Below are positions 1 to 9,443 of a stretch of 56,091 nt of DNA, in pieces. How positions within the stretch are numbered: the first letter of the stretch is position 1; every line of letters starts with the position of its first letter. Under the pieces are notes generated by a model. The model saw nothing but the letters and a program-made list of their open reading frames with translations, was not told where the DNA came from and did not search any database. Source of the stretch: Candidatus Methylobacter titanis (lineage in GTDB: Bacteria > Pseudomonadota > Gammaproteobacteria > Methylococcales > Methylomonadaceae); assembly GCA_029946125.1 (NCBI GenBank), contig JAQSDX010000011.1, positions 15,564 through 71,654 of the forward strand, read 5' to 3'. The position numbers and the translations under genes are program-made.

Positions 1-126
1 GTCTGGAACAGATTTGCATTTACCCGAAGGGTGTCGGGCAGGAAAGCCCGGCATGACAAATCTGTCTGGAACAGATTTGCATTTACCCGAAGGGTGTCGG
101 GCAGGAAAGCCCGGCATGAATCAAGG
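1..126 (+). repeat. Two tandem 63-bp palindromic repeat units inside hrcA
   Basis: Copies begin at positions 1 and 64 and are almost identical until the last few bases of the second. Each unit holds a hairpin GTCGGGC-aggaaa-GCCCGGC. The junction CAAATCTGT-ctgga-ACAGATTTG forms a second palindrome. The period of 63 bp is exactly 21 codons, so the hrcA frame stays open. A diverged copy on the opposite strand lies at 47072-47131, showing this is a dispersed element and not hrcA sequence. Confidence 0.9.
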
Positions 127-544
127 TCTGCTGGATGCAGTCAAGATGGCACAACTGGCTTTCGATCAGGACAATGACAAAGACAAAGACGATTATGTGC
201 TGACCGGCGAAACTAATTTGATGGGTTTTTCCGAGTTATCCGATATGGATAGACTAAAACAACTGTTTGAAGCGTTTAGTCAAAAGCAGGGCGTGATCCA
301 TTTGCTGGATCAGTGTATGAAAGCCGATGGTGTGCAAATCTTTATTGGCGAAGAATCCGGCTATCGGGCTTTTGATCATTGTAGTCTGGTGACGTCATCG
401 TATTCGGTCGATGATCAAGTAGTCGGAGTGCTGGGCGTTATCGGACCGACGCGTATGGCCTACGAGAAAATCATCCCTTTTGTCGATGTGACGGCAAAAT
501 TGTTGGGTGCCGCCTTGAATCCAAAATCAAAGGCCCCACTATAA
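2..544 (+). CDS. hrcA: HrcA heat-inducible transcription repressor, C-terminal part (5' end outside window)
   Basis: HrcA represses chaperone genes by binding CIRCE operators. Only the C-terminal ~140 residues are recognisable: the segment from NQGLLDAVKM through TNLMGFSELSDMDRL, GVQIFIGEESG and GVLGVIGPTRMAYE to ALNPKSKAPL matches the end of the family. The reading frame is open to the window edge, so the gene is partial, not a short gene starting at the TTG at position 14. Ahead of the HrcA match the frame runs through two 63-bp copies of a palindromic repeat (positions 1-126) encoding two near-identical 21-residue units containing LPEGCRAGKPGM. These units are not normal HrcA sequence. The repeat falls in the region joining the inserted dimerising domain to the C-terminal lobe. 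Position next to grpE-dnaK-dnaJ supports the identity. Whether the repeat-bearing protein works cannot be judged here; no CIRCE-like operator was seen upstream of grpE or dnaK. Confidence 0.85.
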   Translation, partial: SGTDLHLPEGCRAGKPGMTNLSGTDLHLPEGCRAGKPGMNQGLLDAVKMAQLAFDQDNDKDKDDYVLTGETNLMGFSELSDMDRLKQLFEAFSQKQGVIHLLDQCMKADGVQIFIGEESGYRAFDHCSLVTSSYSVDDQVVGVLGVIGPTRMAYEKIIPFVDVTAKLLGAALNPKSKAPL

Positions 545-607
545 ATAACATCTGTTTTTGTGCCGTGTGGCATGGATATTAATTTCAATGTTAAGGAGCT
601 ATAAATA

Positions 608-1222
608 ATGAGTACTGATCAGGAAGCGCCTGAATCTCAGGTTGAAACTGAAACTGAAAGCGAAACGGTTGCAGAGCCGCATACTGAGTTAACCGAACAT
701 GAGTTTACGGTTGACGAGTTAAAGCAGGCCTTGGCCCAAGCTGAGCAAAAAGCTCAGGAAAACTGGGACAAAGCGGTTCGTATACAGGCGGAAATGGAAA
801 ACCTGAAAAGAAGAACCCAAAAGGATCTGGAAGATGCGCATAAATTTGCCTTAACCGGCTTTGCCAAAGAGTTATTGTCGGTATTAGATAGCTTGGTGTT
901 GGGCTTGCAGGCTGCAACCGGCGATAGCGAAGACGTGAAAAAGTTCCGTGAAGGCAGCGAATTAACGATTAAGCAATTCGAATCAGCATTTGCAAAATTC
1001 AAAATTGAAGCGATTGATCCGATCGGTCAGCCGTTTAATGCCGAACTGCATCAGGCCATGGCGATGCAGGTTGTCGAAGACGCGGAGCCGAATACCGTGG
1101 TTAACGTTTTCCAAAAAGGTTATGTGTTGAACGGGCGCTTGCTTCGCCCCGCCATGGTTTTGGTTGCCAAAGCAGCCGAAAAAAAGCCGACGGATAGTCC
1201 TAGCATTGATGAGCAGGCTTGA
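608..1222 (+). CDS. grpE: GrpE nucleotide exchange factor
   Basis: GrpE releases ADP from DnaK and resets the chaperone cycle in the cytoplasm. The 204-residue product has an acidic, Glu/Thr-rich N-terminal tail (about 1-35), a long helical coiled-coil segment (about 36-95, with RIQAEMENLKRRTQKD typical of the family) and the C-terminal beta domain with FNAELHQAMAMQ and GYVLNGRLLRPAMV, the family signature that contacts DnaK. Length is normal for the family. The ATG is preceded by TAAGGAGCT, a good ribosome binding site. It lies 63 bp after hrcA and 70 bp before dnaK, as part of the chaperone operon. Confidence 0.97.
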   Translation: MSTDQEAPESQVETETESETVAEPHTELTEHEFTVDELKQALAQAEQKAQENWDKAVRIQAEMENLKRRTQKDLEDAHKFALTGFAKELLSVLDSLVLGLQAATGDSEDVKKFREGSELTIKQFESAFAKFKIEAIDPIGQPFNAELHQAMAMQVVEDAEPNTVVNVFQKGYVLNGRLLRPAMVLVAKAAEKKPTDSPSIDEQA

Positions 1223-1292
1223 AATCAAATAAAGCAACCTCATAGTTGTAACAACTTTTACTTTTTAAATATATTCAAGTCTGGAGAACTCA

Positions 1293-3221
1293 ATGGCTAA
1301 AATAATCGGCATAGATTTAGGAACAACAAACTCGTGTGTTGCAGTATTGGAAAACGGCGTAGCAAGAGTGATTGAAAACAGCGAAGGTGCACGTACTACA
1401 CCTTCCATTATCGCTTTTACCAGTGATGATGAAGTATTGGTTGGACAGTCGGCAAAACGTCAGGCGGTTACCAATCCAAAAAATACTGTATTTGCGATTA
1501 AGCGTTTGATCGGTCGTCGTTTTAAAGACGATGTTGTACAAAAAGACATCAAAATGGTGCCTTATAAAATCGTCGAAGCTGAGAATGGCGATGCGTGGGT
1601 TGAAGTCCACGGCAAAAAAATGGCGTCTCCCGAGATTTCAGCGCGTATTTTGATGAAGCTGAAAAAAGATGCTGAAGCTTATTTAGGCGAAGAAGTCACC
1701 GAAGCGGTTATTACCGTACCGGCTTATTTTAACGACTCACAACGTCAGGCCACTAAAGATGCCGGTCGTATTGCCGGTCTTGAAGTTAAACGTATTATCA
1801 ATGAGCCGACTGCGTCTGCACTGGCTTTTGGTATGGATAAGCCTAAAGGCGACACCAAAATTGCGGTGTATGATCTGGGCGGCGGTACCTTTGATATTTC
1901 CATTATTGAAATTGCCGAGATAGAAGGCGAGCATCAGTTCGAAGTGTTATCAACTAACGGCGATACGTTTCTGGGCGGTGAGGATTTCGACTCAAGAATC
2001 ATTGAATTTTTGGCCTCAGAATTCAAAAAAGAAAGCGGCGTTGATGTGCATAACGATCCATTAGCCTTGCAACGCTTGAAAGAAGCGGCGGAAAAAGCCA
2101 AGATTGAATTGTCTTCAAGCCAACAAACTGATGTGAATCTGCCTTACATTACCGCAGATGCCTCAGGTCCCAAGCATTTGAATGTTAAATTGACACGAGC
2201 CAAATTGGAATCGCTGGTTGAAGAGCTGATTAACCGGACTAAAGGCCCTTGCGAAATGGCGCTGAAAGACGCGAAGTTATCGGCATCGGATATTGACGAC
2301 GTGATTTTGGTTGGCGGTCAAACCCGTATGCCGAAAGTACAGGAAATGGTAAAATCCATTTTCGGCAAAGAACCACGCAAAGACGTTAACCCAGATGAAG
2401 CGGTAGCCTTGGGTGCTGCGATCCAGGCGGGTGTTTTGGCCGGCGACGTTAAAGATGTGTTGCTGCTCGATGTTATCCCGTTATCGCTGGGTATCGAGAC
2501 GATGGGCGGTGTCATGACCAAGCTGATTGAGAAAAACACCACGATCCCAACCAATGCATCGCAGGTTTTTTCTACCGCAGATGACAACCAAACGGCAGTG
2601 ACCGTTCATGTATTGCAAGGTGAGCGCGAAGTCGCAGCGGCAAATAAATCGCTGGGGCGTTTTGATCTGGCCGATATTCCACCAGCGTCGCGCGGTGTTC
2701 CGCAAATTGAAGTCGCATTCGACATTGATGCTAACGGTATTTTGAATGTGTCAGCCAAAGACAAGGCGACCGGCAAAAAACAATCCATCGTGATTAAGGC
2801 TTCCAGCGGTTTGTCCGATGAGGAAGTTGATCGCATGGTTAAAGATGCCGAAGCCCATGCCGATGAAGATCGTAAACTGACCGAATTGGTTCACGCTCGC
2901 AACCATGCGGACGGTATGATTCATGCGACTGAAAAATCAGTGAAAGAATTGGGTGATCAAGTAGCCGATGATGAAAAAACCAGCATTGAACATGCGATTG
3001 AAGCATTGAAAACTGCGGCTAAAGGCGATGATAAAGCGGAAATCGAAGCCAAAACCAATGACTTAACCGAGTTATCAGGTAAGCTGGCTGAACGCGTTTA
3101 CGCACAAAAATCGGCATCGGAAGAACACGCATCCGGTGCTCATGCTTCTTCAGAGCATCCTGCGGATGACGGTGTTGTTGATGCCGAGTTTGAAGAAGTT
3201 AAAGACGACGACAAGAAATAA
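1293..3221 (+). CDS. dnaK: Chaperone protein DnaK (Hsp70)
   Basis: ATP-dependent Hsp70 that binds exposed hydrophobic segments of client proteins. The 642-residue product is full length. The nucleotide-binding domain starts with [11 protein letters not shown] at residues 6-16, has [10 protein letters not shown] near 190-199 and [12 protein letters not shown] near 340. The substrate-binding domain follows from about 390 ([16 protein letters not shown]). The lid ends in a disordered Ala/Ser/His tail and the bacterial C-terminus [14 protein letters not shown], which corresponds to the conserved co-chaperone-contacting tail. The start is supported by CTGGAGAAC 6 bases upstream. It is flanked by grpE and dnaJ, its partners. 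Confidence 0.99.
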   Translation: MAKIIGIDLGTTNSCVAVLENGVARVIENSEGARTTPSIIAFTSDDEVLVGQSAKRQAVTNPKNTVFAIKRLIGRRFKDDVVQKDIKMVPYKIVEAENGDAWVEVHGKKMASPEISARILMKLKKDAEAYLGEEVTEAVITVPAYFNDSQRQATKDAGRIAGLEVKRIINEPTASALAFGMDKPKGDTKIAVYDLGGGTFDISIIEIAEIEGEHQFEVLSTNGDTFLGGEDFDSRIIEFLASEFKKESGVDVHNDPLALQRLKEAAEKAKIELSSSQQTDVNLPYITADASGPKHLNVKLTRAKLESLVEELINRTKGPCEMALKDAKLSASDIDDVILVGGQTRMPKVQEMVKSIFGKEPRKDVNPDEAVALGAAIQAGVLAGDVKDVLLLDVIPLSLGIETMGGVMTKLIEKNTTIPTNASQVFSTADDNQTAVTVHVLQGEREVAAANKSLGRFDLADIPPASRGVPQIEVAFDIDANGILNVSAKDKATGKKQSIVIKASSGLSDEEVDRMVKDAEAHADEDRKLTELVHARNHADGMIHATEKSVKELGDQVADDEKTSIEHAIEALKTAAKGDDKAEIEAKTNDLTELSGKLAERVYAQKSASEEHASGAHASSEHPADDGVVDAEFEEVKDDDKK

Positions 3222-3276
3222 AGTGTAGCTTGTGGGGCGTATTCCTTACCCCACATAGGCATTAACTTAAGGCATG

Positions 3277-3343
3277 AAACCACGAAGAACACGAAGCTCG
3301 CGAAGCAAAAACTTCGCGTCCCTTCGTGTTCTTTTTGTGGTTT
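3277..3343 (+). repeat. Nested inverted repeat between dnaK and dnaJ
   Basis: Outer arms AAACCACGAAGAACACGAAG (3277-3296) and its near-complement ending in TTTGTGGTTT (3322-3343) enclose a second perfect hairpin CGCGAAG-caaaaa-CTTCGCG (3299-3318). The sequence resembles a CCACGAAGAACACGAAG dispersed repeat seen in many Gram-negative genomes (recollection, not searched). In the transcript it would form a long stem and could make dnaJ expression lower than dnaK, but this is inference. Confidence 0.8.
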
Positions 3344-3431
3344 AGTCATCAGTCTCTTATCCTCTTACGGGGTATCTCGGACAAAACCAGACGATGATAA
3401 TCATCAAAATCCAACAATAGACTATTGAACC

Positions 3432-4565
3432 ATGGCAAAAGAAGATTTTTACAAGCTTCTCGGTGTAGACAGAAACGCCAGTGATGCAGAGATTAAGAAA
3501 AGCTATCGCAGCAAGGCGATGAAGCATCATCCAGACAGGAACAAAGACAATCAGGTAGAAGCTGAGGCCAAGTTTAAGCAGATTAAAGAAGCTTACGAAG
3601 TTTTATCGGACCCTAAAAAACGCTCGGCTTATGATCAGTTTGGCCATGCCGGGATTGATCCTTCGATGGGCGGCGGGCGTTCCGGCGGTTTTGGCGGCGG
3701 CGAAAGTTTCAGTGATATTTTCGGCGACATTTTTGGCGGCGGAAGACAGCAACAGCAGCGGAGCAACGTTCAGCGCGGCTCGGACCTGCGCTACAACCTG
3801 GAATTATCGTTGGAAGAAGCCGTATTCGGTACTGATGCTAAAATTCGTGTACCGGTGTTGGTTGCCTGTGGGGTGTGTAACGGTTCCGGTGCTAAAAAAG
3901 GTTCTAGTCCTGTCACTTGCTCAACTTGTCACGGCCACGGTCAAGTCAGGATGCAACAAGGTTTCTTTTCAGTCCAACAAACTTGTCCAACCTGTCATGG
4001 TTCCGGCAAACAGATAAAAGATCCTTGCGGTTCATGCCATGGACAGGGTCGTGTCCAGGAAAATAAAACCTTGTCGGCAAAAATCCCGGCAGGCGTCGAT
4101 ACCGGTGATCGCATACGCTTGGCTGGAGAAGGTGAGGCCGGAGAATTTGGCGGCCCGGCCGGCGATCTTTATGTTCAGGTTCAGGTAAAAGAACATGCAA
4201 TTTTTACTCGTGATGGTGCGAATTTATATTGTGAAGTGCCGATCAGTTTTCCTACCGCCTGTTTGGGCGGTGAACTGGAAGTGCCGACCTTGAATGGCAA
4301 AGTGCTGTTGAAAATTCCCGCTGAAACGCAAACCGGAAAATTATTCAGATTGCGCGGCAAAGGCGTAAAACCGGTCAGAGGCGGGCCGGTCGGCGATTTG
4401 TTATGCAAGGTACAGATCGAAACGCCCGTGCATCTGACCAAGGAACAAAAAGCCTTGGTTGAGCAGCTCAGCGAGTCCTTATCCGGCGGCGGTAAGCATC
4501 ATAGTCCGCAGGAGTCTTCATGGACTGATGGCGTAAAAAGTTTTTTCGATAAACTAACAGGATAA
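3432..4565 (+). CDS. dnaJ: Chaperone protein DnaJ (type I Hsp40)
   Basis: Co-chaperone that delivers clients to DnaK and stimulates its ATPase. The 377-residue product has the full type I layout: J domain (about 1-70) with the HPD triad at residues 33-35, a Gly/Phe-rich linker (about 75-110), four CxxCxGxG zinc-binding motifs between about 146 and 205 ([32 protein letters not shown]), then two beta-sandwich substrate-binding domains and a C-terminal dimerisation segment. Length is typical. It sits 210 bp after dnaK, separated by the inverted repeat at 3277-3343, so it may be partly uncoupled from dnaK. Confidence 0.98.
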   Translation: MAKEDFYKLLGVDRNASDAEIKKSYRSKAMKHHPDRNKDNQVEAEAKFKQIKEAYEVLSDPKKRSAYDQFGHAGIDPSMGGGRSGGFGGGESFSDIFGDIFGGGRQQQQRSNVQRGSDLRYNLELSLEEAVFGTDAKIRVPVLVACGVCNGSGAKKGSSPVTCSTCHGHGQVRMQQGFFSVQQTCPTCHGSGKQIKDPCGSCHGQGRVQENKTLSAKIPAGVDTGDRIRLAGEGEAGEFGGPAGDLYVQVQVKEHAIFTRDGANLYCEVPISFPTACLGGELEVPTLNGKVLLKIPAETQTGKLFRLRGKGVKPVRGGPVGDLLCKVQIETPVHLTKEQKALVEQLSESLSGGGKHHSPQESSWTDGVKSFFDKLTG

Positions 4566-5372
<807 letters not shown>

Positions 5373-5394
5373 GTGATGGGGTGTTAGCATCTTA

Positions 5395-6054
5395 ATGTCC
5401 GCTTTTATCAAGTACCCGATAGCGGTTCTTGCGCTGTTTTCCATGGTCATGACGGTGGACGCCAAGAACATCCAGCAAAACCCAACAACAGAGCAGCCAC
5501 CTGCTGGGGTGTTATTTGATATTCCGAAGCTGGCGGGAAAAACCCAAGCGGAAGTTGAGGTGTTACTGGGTGAGCCTGTTTTCTGTGCCAAGTCAGAATC
5601 AGCGCTGAACTGCTCATTTCAGGAAGATGAAATTGAAATTGTCTTCATTGACGGAAAAGCAGACTGGATTACCGTAAACGGGACGTTTCGCAGTCCCGCC
5701 TACAGTCATAAGGTTGAAGGTAAAACCAAAGCGGAGGCATTAGCGTTACTGGGCGATCCCGCTTTCTGTGTCAAGGAACAATCCGCCTTGCACTGTTCAT
5801 TCAAGGACGGTGATGTCAGTGTCAGTGTTGAATTTATCGACGGAAAGGTCAGTGAAACTACCGTAAAAGGGAGTCTGGCTAATGCGCCATACAGCAAAGA
5901 TACTTTGGTAATGCTTGGGCTCCCTGTAAAGGATGCGAGCTTTAGTAATGAACATGTGATGCGCTGGGATAATATTCCAGGACTGCTGAGCGTCATGTTG
6001 CATTCCGAAGGCAAAACCGTGTCTGTTGCCACCATAAAGGTGAAAACCAAGTAA
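5395..6054 (+). CDS. Secreted protein of unknown function with internal tandem duplication
   Basis: The 219-residue product has a Sec signal peptide (about residues 1-24, hydrophobic core IAVLALFSMVM, cleavage probably near DAK). The mature part contains two clear ~60-residue repeats: GKTQAEVEVLLGEPVFC...NCSF and GKTKAEALALLGDPAFC...HCSF, each followed by a beta-strand ending in (F)IDGK. Each carries two cysteines nine residues apart, suggesting a disulfide in the periplasm. A third, degenerate unit (DTLVMLGLPV) follows at about 177. The xLLGxP pattern resembles the small outer-membrane SmpA/BamE fold, but this is only a resemblance. It lies 22 bp downstream of dapB. I do not recognise a named family. 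Confidence 0.75.
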   Translation: MSAFIKYPIAVLALFSMVMTVDAKNIQQNPTTEQPPAGVLFDIPKLAGKTQAEVEVLLGEPVFCAKSESALNCSFQEDEIEIVFIDGKADWITVNGTFRSPAYSHKVEGKTKAEALALLGDPAFCVKEQSALHCSFKDGDVSVSVEFIDGKVSETTVKGSLANAPYSKDTLVMLGLPVKDASFSNEHVMRWDNIPGLLSVMLHSEGKTVSVATIKVKTK

Positions 6055-6064
6055 GGTCATAATT

Positions 6065-6165
6065 TGTAGGGTGGTTTTTCGTAACGCAAACCGTCAATCA
6101 ACCACAACACCGATTACAGCCTGCCCGACGCGCGGTGGATTGTCATGCTGCGAATCTACCCTACA
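6065..6165. repeat. Short element with TGTAGGGT / ACCCTACA inverted ends
   Basis: The gap between the convergent genes ending at 6054 and 6170 is almost filled by a ~100-bp sequence with 8-bp perfect inverted ends (6065-6072 and 6158-6165). Its right part reads GCGGTGGATTGTCATGCTGC before the terminal arm, like a dispersed intergenic repeat common in gammaproteobacteria (from memory). It has no coding capacity worth naming. Confidence 0.6.
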
Positions 6166-6169
6166 GGGC

Positions 6170-7741
6170 TTAATTATTATCCAGGCGCTTTACCATCCCA
6201 ATGCCTAATAATAAAACCAACGCTCCCCATAATAAACCCGGCACCAGCCAGAACCAGTTCTGATAAAAGGTGGTTGGCGGGTTCTTCAGATAAGGCACGT
6301 CGTATAAGCCAGTCCAGGCTTGATGTATCGGCGAACGTTCCAGGATTTCTCCGGATGCCAGCGATACCGTGGAAATGCCGGTGTTGGTGACGCGTAATAC
6401 CGGACGACGAAATTCCACTCCGCGTGCCAAGGTCATGTACATGTGCTGGTAGGGTTCCTGCCAGGTGCCGTACCAGGAATCATTGGTGACATTGACGATG
6501 AACTGGGCGCCAAGCTCCGCCAGTGAGCGAGTGAATCCGGGGAACAGGCTTTCGTAGCAGATTTGCGCACCCATTTTATAGCCGTTCCAGTTCAGCAAGT
6601 TAGTTGGGCCGTGGCCTCGGGCAAAATGCCCTGTGGTCGGCAGCCAGTTGCGGATTTCAGGAAAAAATTGTTCGCCGGGGATGTATTCGCCAAAAGCCAG
6701 CAAGATCGATTTGCTGTAATGCGGCGGCACGATCTCACCATCTTTATTCAACACAAATAACGAATTGGTAATCAGGCGGGATGGTTCATCGACGCTATAA
6801 GCGCCGGTAATCAGCGGCAGTTGTCGCTGATGAAGAAACTGCGCCAGCGCTACGGGATAGTCGTCGTCTTTAAATTGCTCGCCCAGCAAGGCCGGAAAGG
6901 CGGTTTCAGGCCACAGGGCGAAGTCGATTTTGGCGTCTTGATGGGCTTTGAGTGCGTTATCGGTCAGGGTGATATAGCGGTTGAATATTTCCTTGCCAAA
7001 GCCCTGGCCTAACTCTGCGGCCAGTTTTTCTGTATTGTCGATATAAGCCTGAACCAGCAGGGTTTTAAATGATGCGTCCGGTTGCGGCAGTCTGTTTTTA
7101 AGCCACAGGCCACCGATATTCAGTAGCACAAAACCGGTAACGACAGTCGCTAAGATCATCTTGCCGGTGTTTTGTGTGCGCTTTTCCCAGGCAATATAAA
7201 GCGGCAGATTGCACAGCAGGGTGGCGGCGCTGAGTCCGCTAAAGCCGATGATTTCCGCCCAATGGTAAACGGGAATGTTTGAACCATACCAGGAGTAGCC
7301 GAAGTTCCAGTCGAACAGGGTCAGCGAATAGGCTTCACACAGCGTGGTGATCAACGCCATCAGTCCCAGCGAGAGCCGCTTTGACCAGTTAAATTTTTGT
7401 TGCCCCCAAAACCACAGCACACCGGCCAGCGGCACAAACAAGTGGGCGATCAAGCCATAGACCACCATGCCGACGACTGCTACTGGCCAGTCCAGATGGG
7501 CAAACTCATGTAACAGGTAAGTGACCCAGTTAAAGCCGATCAGCGTAAACACGAATGAGGTAATCATGCCGCCGAGAAAAACGTTTTTTAAGCGGGTTTG
7601 CTGACTCCAGAAAATCCATAACGGTATAAAACAGAATAAAGAGGCCCAGGGCGGGAAGGGGATATAACTGGTACCGATCAGAATGCCGGACAGGATGGGG
7701 AGTAGCCAGGGTTTAAGGTTTGCTGGTGTGGGGGTGTTCAT
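6170..7741 (-). CDS. lnt: Apolipoprotein N-acyltransferase
   Basis: Inner-membrane enzyme that transfers an acyl chain from phospholipid to the N-terminal cysteine of apolipoproteins, the last maturation step before Lol sorting. The 523-residue protein has an N-terminal membrane block of about six helices (roughly residues 10-210), a periplasmic nitrilase-like domain (about 230-490) and a final membrane helix (LVPGLLWGALVLLLGIG). The catalytic triad is visible: Glu in LWPETAFP (about 276), Lys in YSKSILLAFGEYIPG (about 343) and Cys in GAQICYESLFPG (about 393), spaced as in known Lnt. It is convergent with the gene ending at 6054. It would act on LptE, BamB, PilW and the small lipoprotein encoded here. 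Confidence 0.97.
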   Translation of the reverse strand: MNTPTPANLKPWLLPILSGILIGTSYIPFPPWASLFCFIPLWIFWSQQTRLKNVFLGGMITSFVFTLIGFNWVTYLLHEFAHLDWPVAVVGMVVYGLIAHLFVPLAGVLWFWGQQKFNWSKRLSLGLMALITTLCEAYSLTLFDWNFGYSWYGSNIPVYHWAEIIGFSGLSAATLLCNLPLYIAWEKRTQNTGKMILATVVTGFVLLNIGGLWLKNRLPQPDASFKTLLVQAYIDNTEKLAAELGQGFGKEIFNRYITLTDNALKAHQDAKIDFALWPETAFPALLGEQFKDDDYPVALAQFLHQRQLPLITGAYSVDEPSRLITNSLFVLNKDGEIVPPHYSKSILLAFGEYIPGEQFFPEIRNWLPTTGHFARGHGPTNLLNWNGYKMGAQICYESLFPGFTRSLAELGAQFIVNVTNDSWYGTWQEPYQHMYMTLARGVEFRRPVLRVTNTGISTVSLASGEILERSPIHQAWTGLYDVPYLKNPPTTFYQNWFWLVPGLLWGALVLLLGIGMVKRLDNN

Positions 7742-7870
7742 GGTGTTGGGGATGTGATGTGATTATGAGGTGATTAGTATGCTGCCAGAGACGCTCCGCG
7801 ATTTTGGTAAGGATGCACGGGCCGCCTCCGCTCTGGCTTAAGTCTTACCTATTGAACACGGCCTTATTGC

Positions 7871-7922
7871 AGCTGGAGTGCAAGCTTTGCTTGCGCTTGC
7901 AGGCGAAGCCTGCACTCCAGCT
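7871..7922. repeat. Long imperfect palindrome between lnt and parA-like gene
   Basis: The arms AGCTGGAGTGCAAGC... and ...GCCTGCACTCCAGCT pair over about 23 bases with few mismatches, making a hairpin centred near 7896. Flanking TTGC and GCAA extend the symmetry. The 291-bp gap 7742-8032 otherwise shows no gene; open frames across it are by-products of the palindrome. It is likely a dispersed non-coding repeat. Confidence 0.7.
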
Positions 7923-8032
7923 ATCTGCAACGTCCTTAAAAAACCTTTACCCGGGTTTCTTGTCCCTTGTCTGGGGATTTTGGCATCAGCGGAACGTGGG
8001 AGAATAACGATGAACGACGGTGCGTCCACAAA

Positions 8033-8815
8033 TCAACTCCCGTGAAGCTCCGCATGTAACGCACGGTATTCGTCAGTCAATTTATGATTGGGTACATAAT
8101 GCACCAGCGGTTTTGATTCTGAGTGCGATTCCCTGACCTTGACCGATGGCGAGATCATGGCAGCCAGTACCGGCAGTCCTTCGGCAATCAGTTCCTCGAC
8201 TAATTGACGGGGCAGGTTAGCCTGTCGTTGAAACTGGTTGACGATAATACCTTCAATCTCAAGATTTTGATTATGGTCGGCCTTAATCTCAGCTACCACC
8301 TGCATCAGCGAATACAGGGCATCCCGGGCAAAGGTGTCGCAATCGAAAGGGATTAAGCATTTGTCGGCGGCGATTAAGGCGGACTGGCTGTAAAAGTTCA
8401 GGATAGGCGGGGTATCCATATAGATAGCATCGAAGCCCTCCAATTTTTCCAGCGCTTCTTTTAATTTAAAGATTTTCATCCGCGATTCCAAACGGCCTTG
8501 CAACGGTTCAAGCTCGGGGTGGGATGGAATCACAAACAGGTTGGGGAATGGAGTCTGATGAATAGCACTTTCAAGACCGGAACCTGATGAGCCGCCGCCA
8601 AACAGGGACAGGCTCAGGCAATCTTTAAAGAAGCGGGCAATCGTTTTATCGCTATCGCTGATTTTATTGCCGAGCAGGTATTGTGTTGAATTGCCCTGAA
8701 CATCGAGATCGATCACTAAGGTGCGCTTGCCTTCAACAGCACTGATAGCGGCTAAATTGCACGTAATAGTAGATTTGCCGACGCCGCCTTTCTGGTTGAA
8801 AATGACTCTGCGCAT
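8033..8815 (-). CDS. ParA-family ATPase without ParB partner
   Basis: The 260-residue protein starts directly with the deviant Walker A motif, NQKGGVGKST (about residues 7-16, with the signature first lysine), followed by LVIDLDVQGNST and YMDTPP, typical of Soj/ParA/MinD-type ATPases that move or position cargo on nucleoid or membrane. There is no N-terminal helix-turn-helix and no adjacent parB or parS-like site, so this is an orphan family member whose cargo is unknown; it is unlikely to be the chromosomal segregation ParA. It lies downstream of ybeL on the same strand with a 58-bp gap. Possible roles include positioning a protein complex, but nothing in the sequence decides this. Confidence 0.85.
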   Translation of the reverse strand: MRRVIFNQKGGVGKSTITCNLAAISAVEGKRTLVIDLDVQGNSTQYLLGNKISDSDKTIARFFKDCLSLSLFGGGSSGSGLESAIHQTPFPNLFVIPSHPELEPLQGRLESRMKIFKLKEALEKLEGFDAIYMDTPPILNFYSQSALIAADKCLIPFDCDTFARDALYSLMQVVAEIKADHNQNLEIEGIIVNQFQRQANLPRQLVEELIAEGLPVLAAMISPSVKVRESHSESKPLVHYVPNHKLTDEYRALHAELHGS

Positions 8816-8873
8816 GTTATTCCCGTTAAATCAAATAGTTAAGGTTCGCATTATAAGGCTTAGGCCGTTAATA

Positions 8874-9359
8874 TCAAATGCGGATAAAGGTTTTACCATG
8901 GCATTGCGGACATTCGGGGATTTCACTGGGTGTTTTAAACGCAATTTCTTTGCCGCAGTCGTCACAGACAAAGGTTCCCGGTATGGTAATGTCGCCGCTG
9001 TGATAAGTGTGCGCTTCCGCTAATTGTTCAAGTTTTGCCAGTTCCAGACGGGTTTTATCGGCAAGACTTAAAAAAGCATCCAGAGCGAAGTTTTCAATCA
9101 ATTCAATATCGAATTTAAACCACTCGGACAGGGAGTCGTTATCTTCTTTAGGTGACAAGCCGTGTGCTGCATGTTCAATATCACGTTGAACAAACTCTGA
9201 AACCTTGTCCAGTTCATCGCTGGTCAAGTCACTGTCTTTGCGAGTTTTTTCTTTTGATATTTCCAGCGCTTCGGCAAAAGAATGCAGCGTATCTTCCATG
9301 GTTTCATGGAGATGCTTCATAAAATCGGTATAGGCGGCGACTAGTTTGTTTTTATTCAT
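8874..9359 (-). CDS. ybeL: Zinc-ribbon protein of the DUF1451 (YbeL) family
   Basis: Function unknown. The start at 9359 gives 161 residues beginning MNKNKLVAAYTDFM; an upstream extension is possible in frame but AGGAG sits just before this ATG and family members begin here. Most of the protein is helical and acidic (two long amphipathic helices, about 1-110). A C-terminal zinc ribbon follows, with paired cysteines in FVCDDCGKE and PECPQCHGK. It is divergent from leuS (84-bp gap), the same neighbourhood as ybeL beside leuS in Escherichia coli, which supports the assignment. Confidence 0.88.
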   Translation of the reverse strand: MNKNKLVAAYTDFMKHLHETMEDTLHSFAEALEISKEKTRKDSDLTSDELDKVSEFVQRDIEHAAHGLSPKEDNDSLSEWFKFDIELIENFALDAFLSLADKTRLELAKLEQLAEAHTYHSGDITIPGTFVCDDCGKEIAFKTPSEIPECPQCHGKTFIRI

Positions 9360-9443
9360 AAGGTTCAACTCCTGAAAATGGCGCTTTAGATTTAAGTAAC
9401 TGTACGGTATTCTAACGCTTTTGACTGGTAAAAGACGAGAAGG

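Noticed and set aside
6145-6390. Plus-strand frame over the 3' end of lnt
   Set aside because: It lies antisense to the conserved lnt C-terminus and starts inside a repeat; no protein-like features.
7804-8007. Open frames on both strands in the lnt-parA gap
   Set aside because: They run through the 7871-7922 palindrome and have no family features or good ribosome site.
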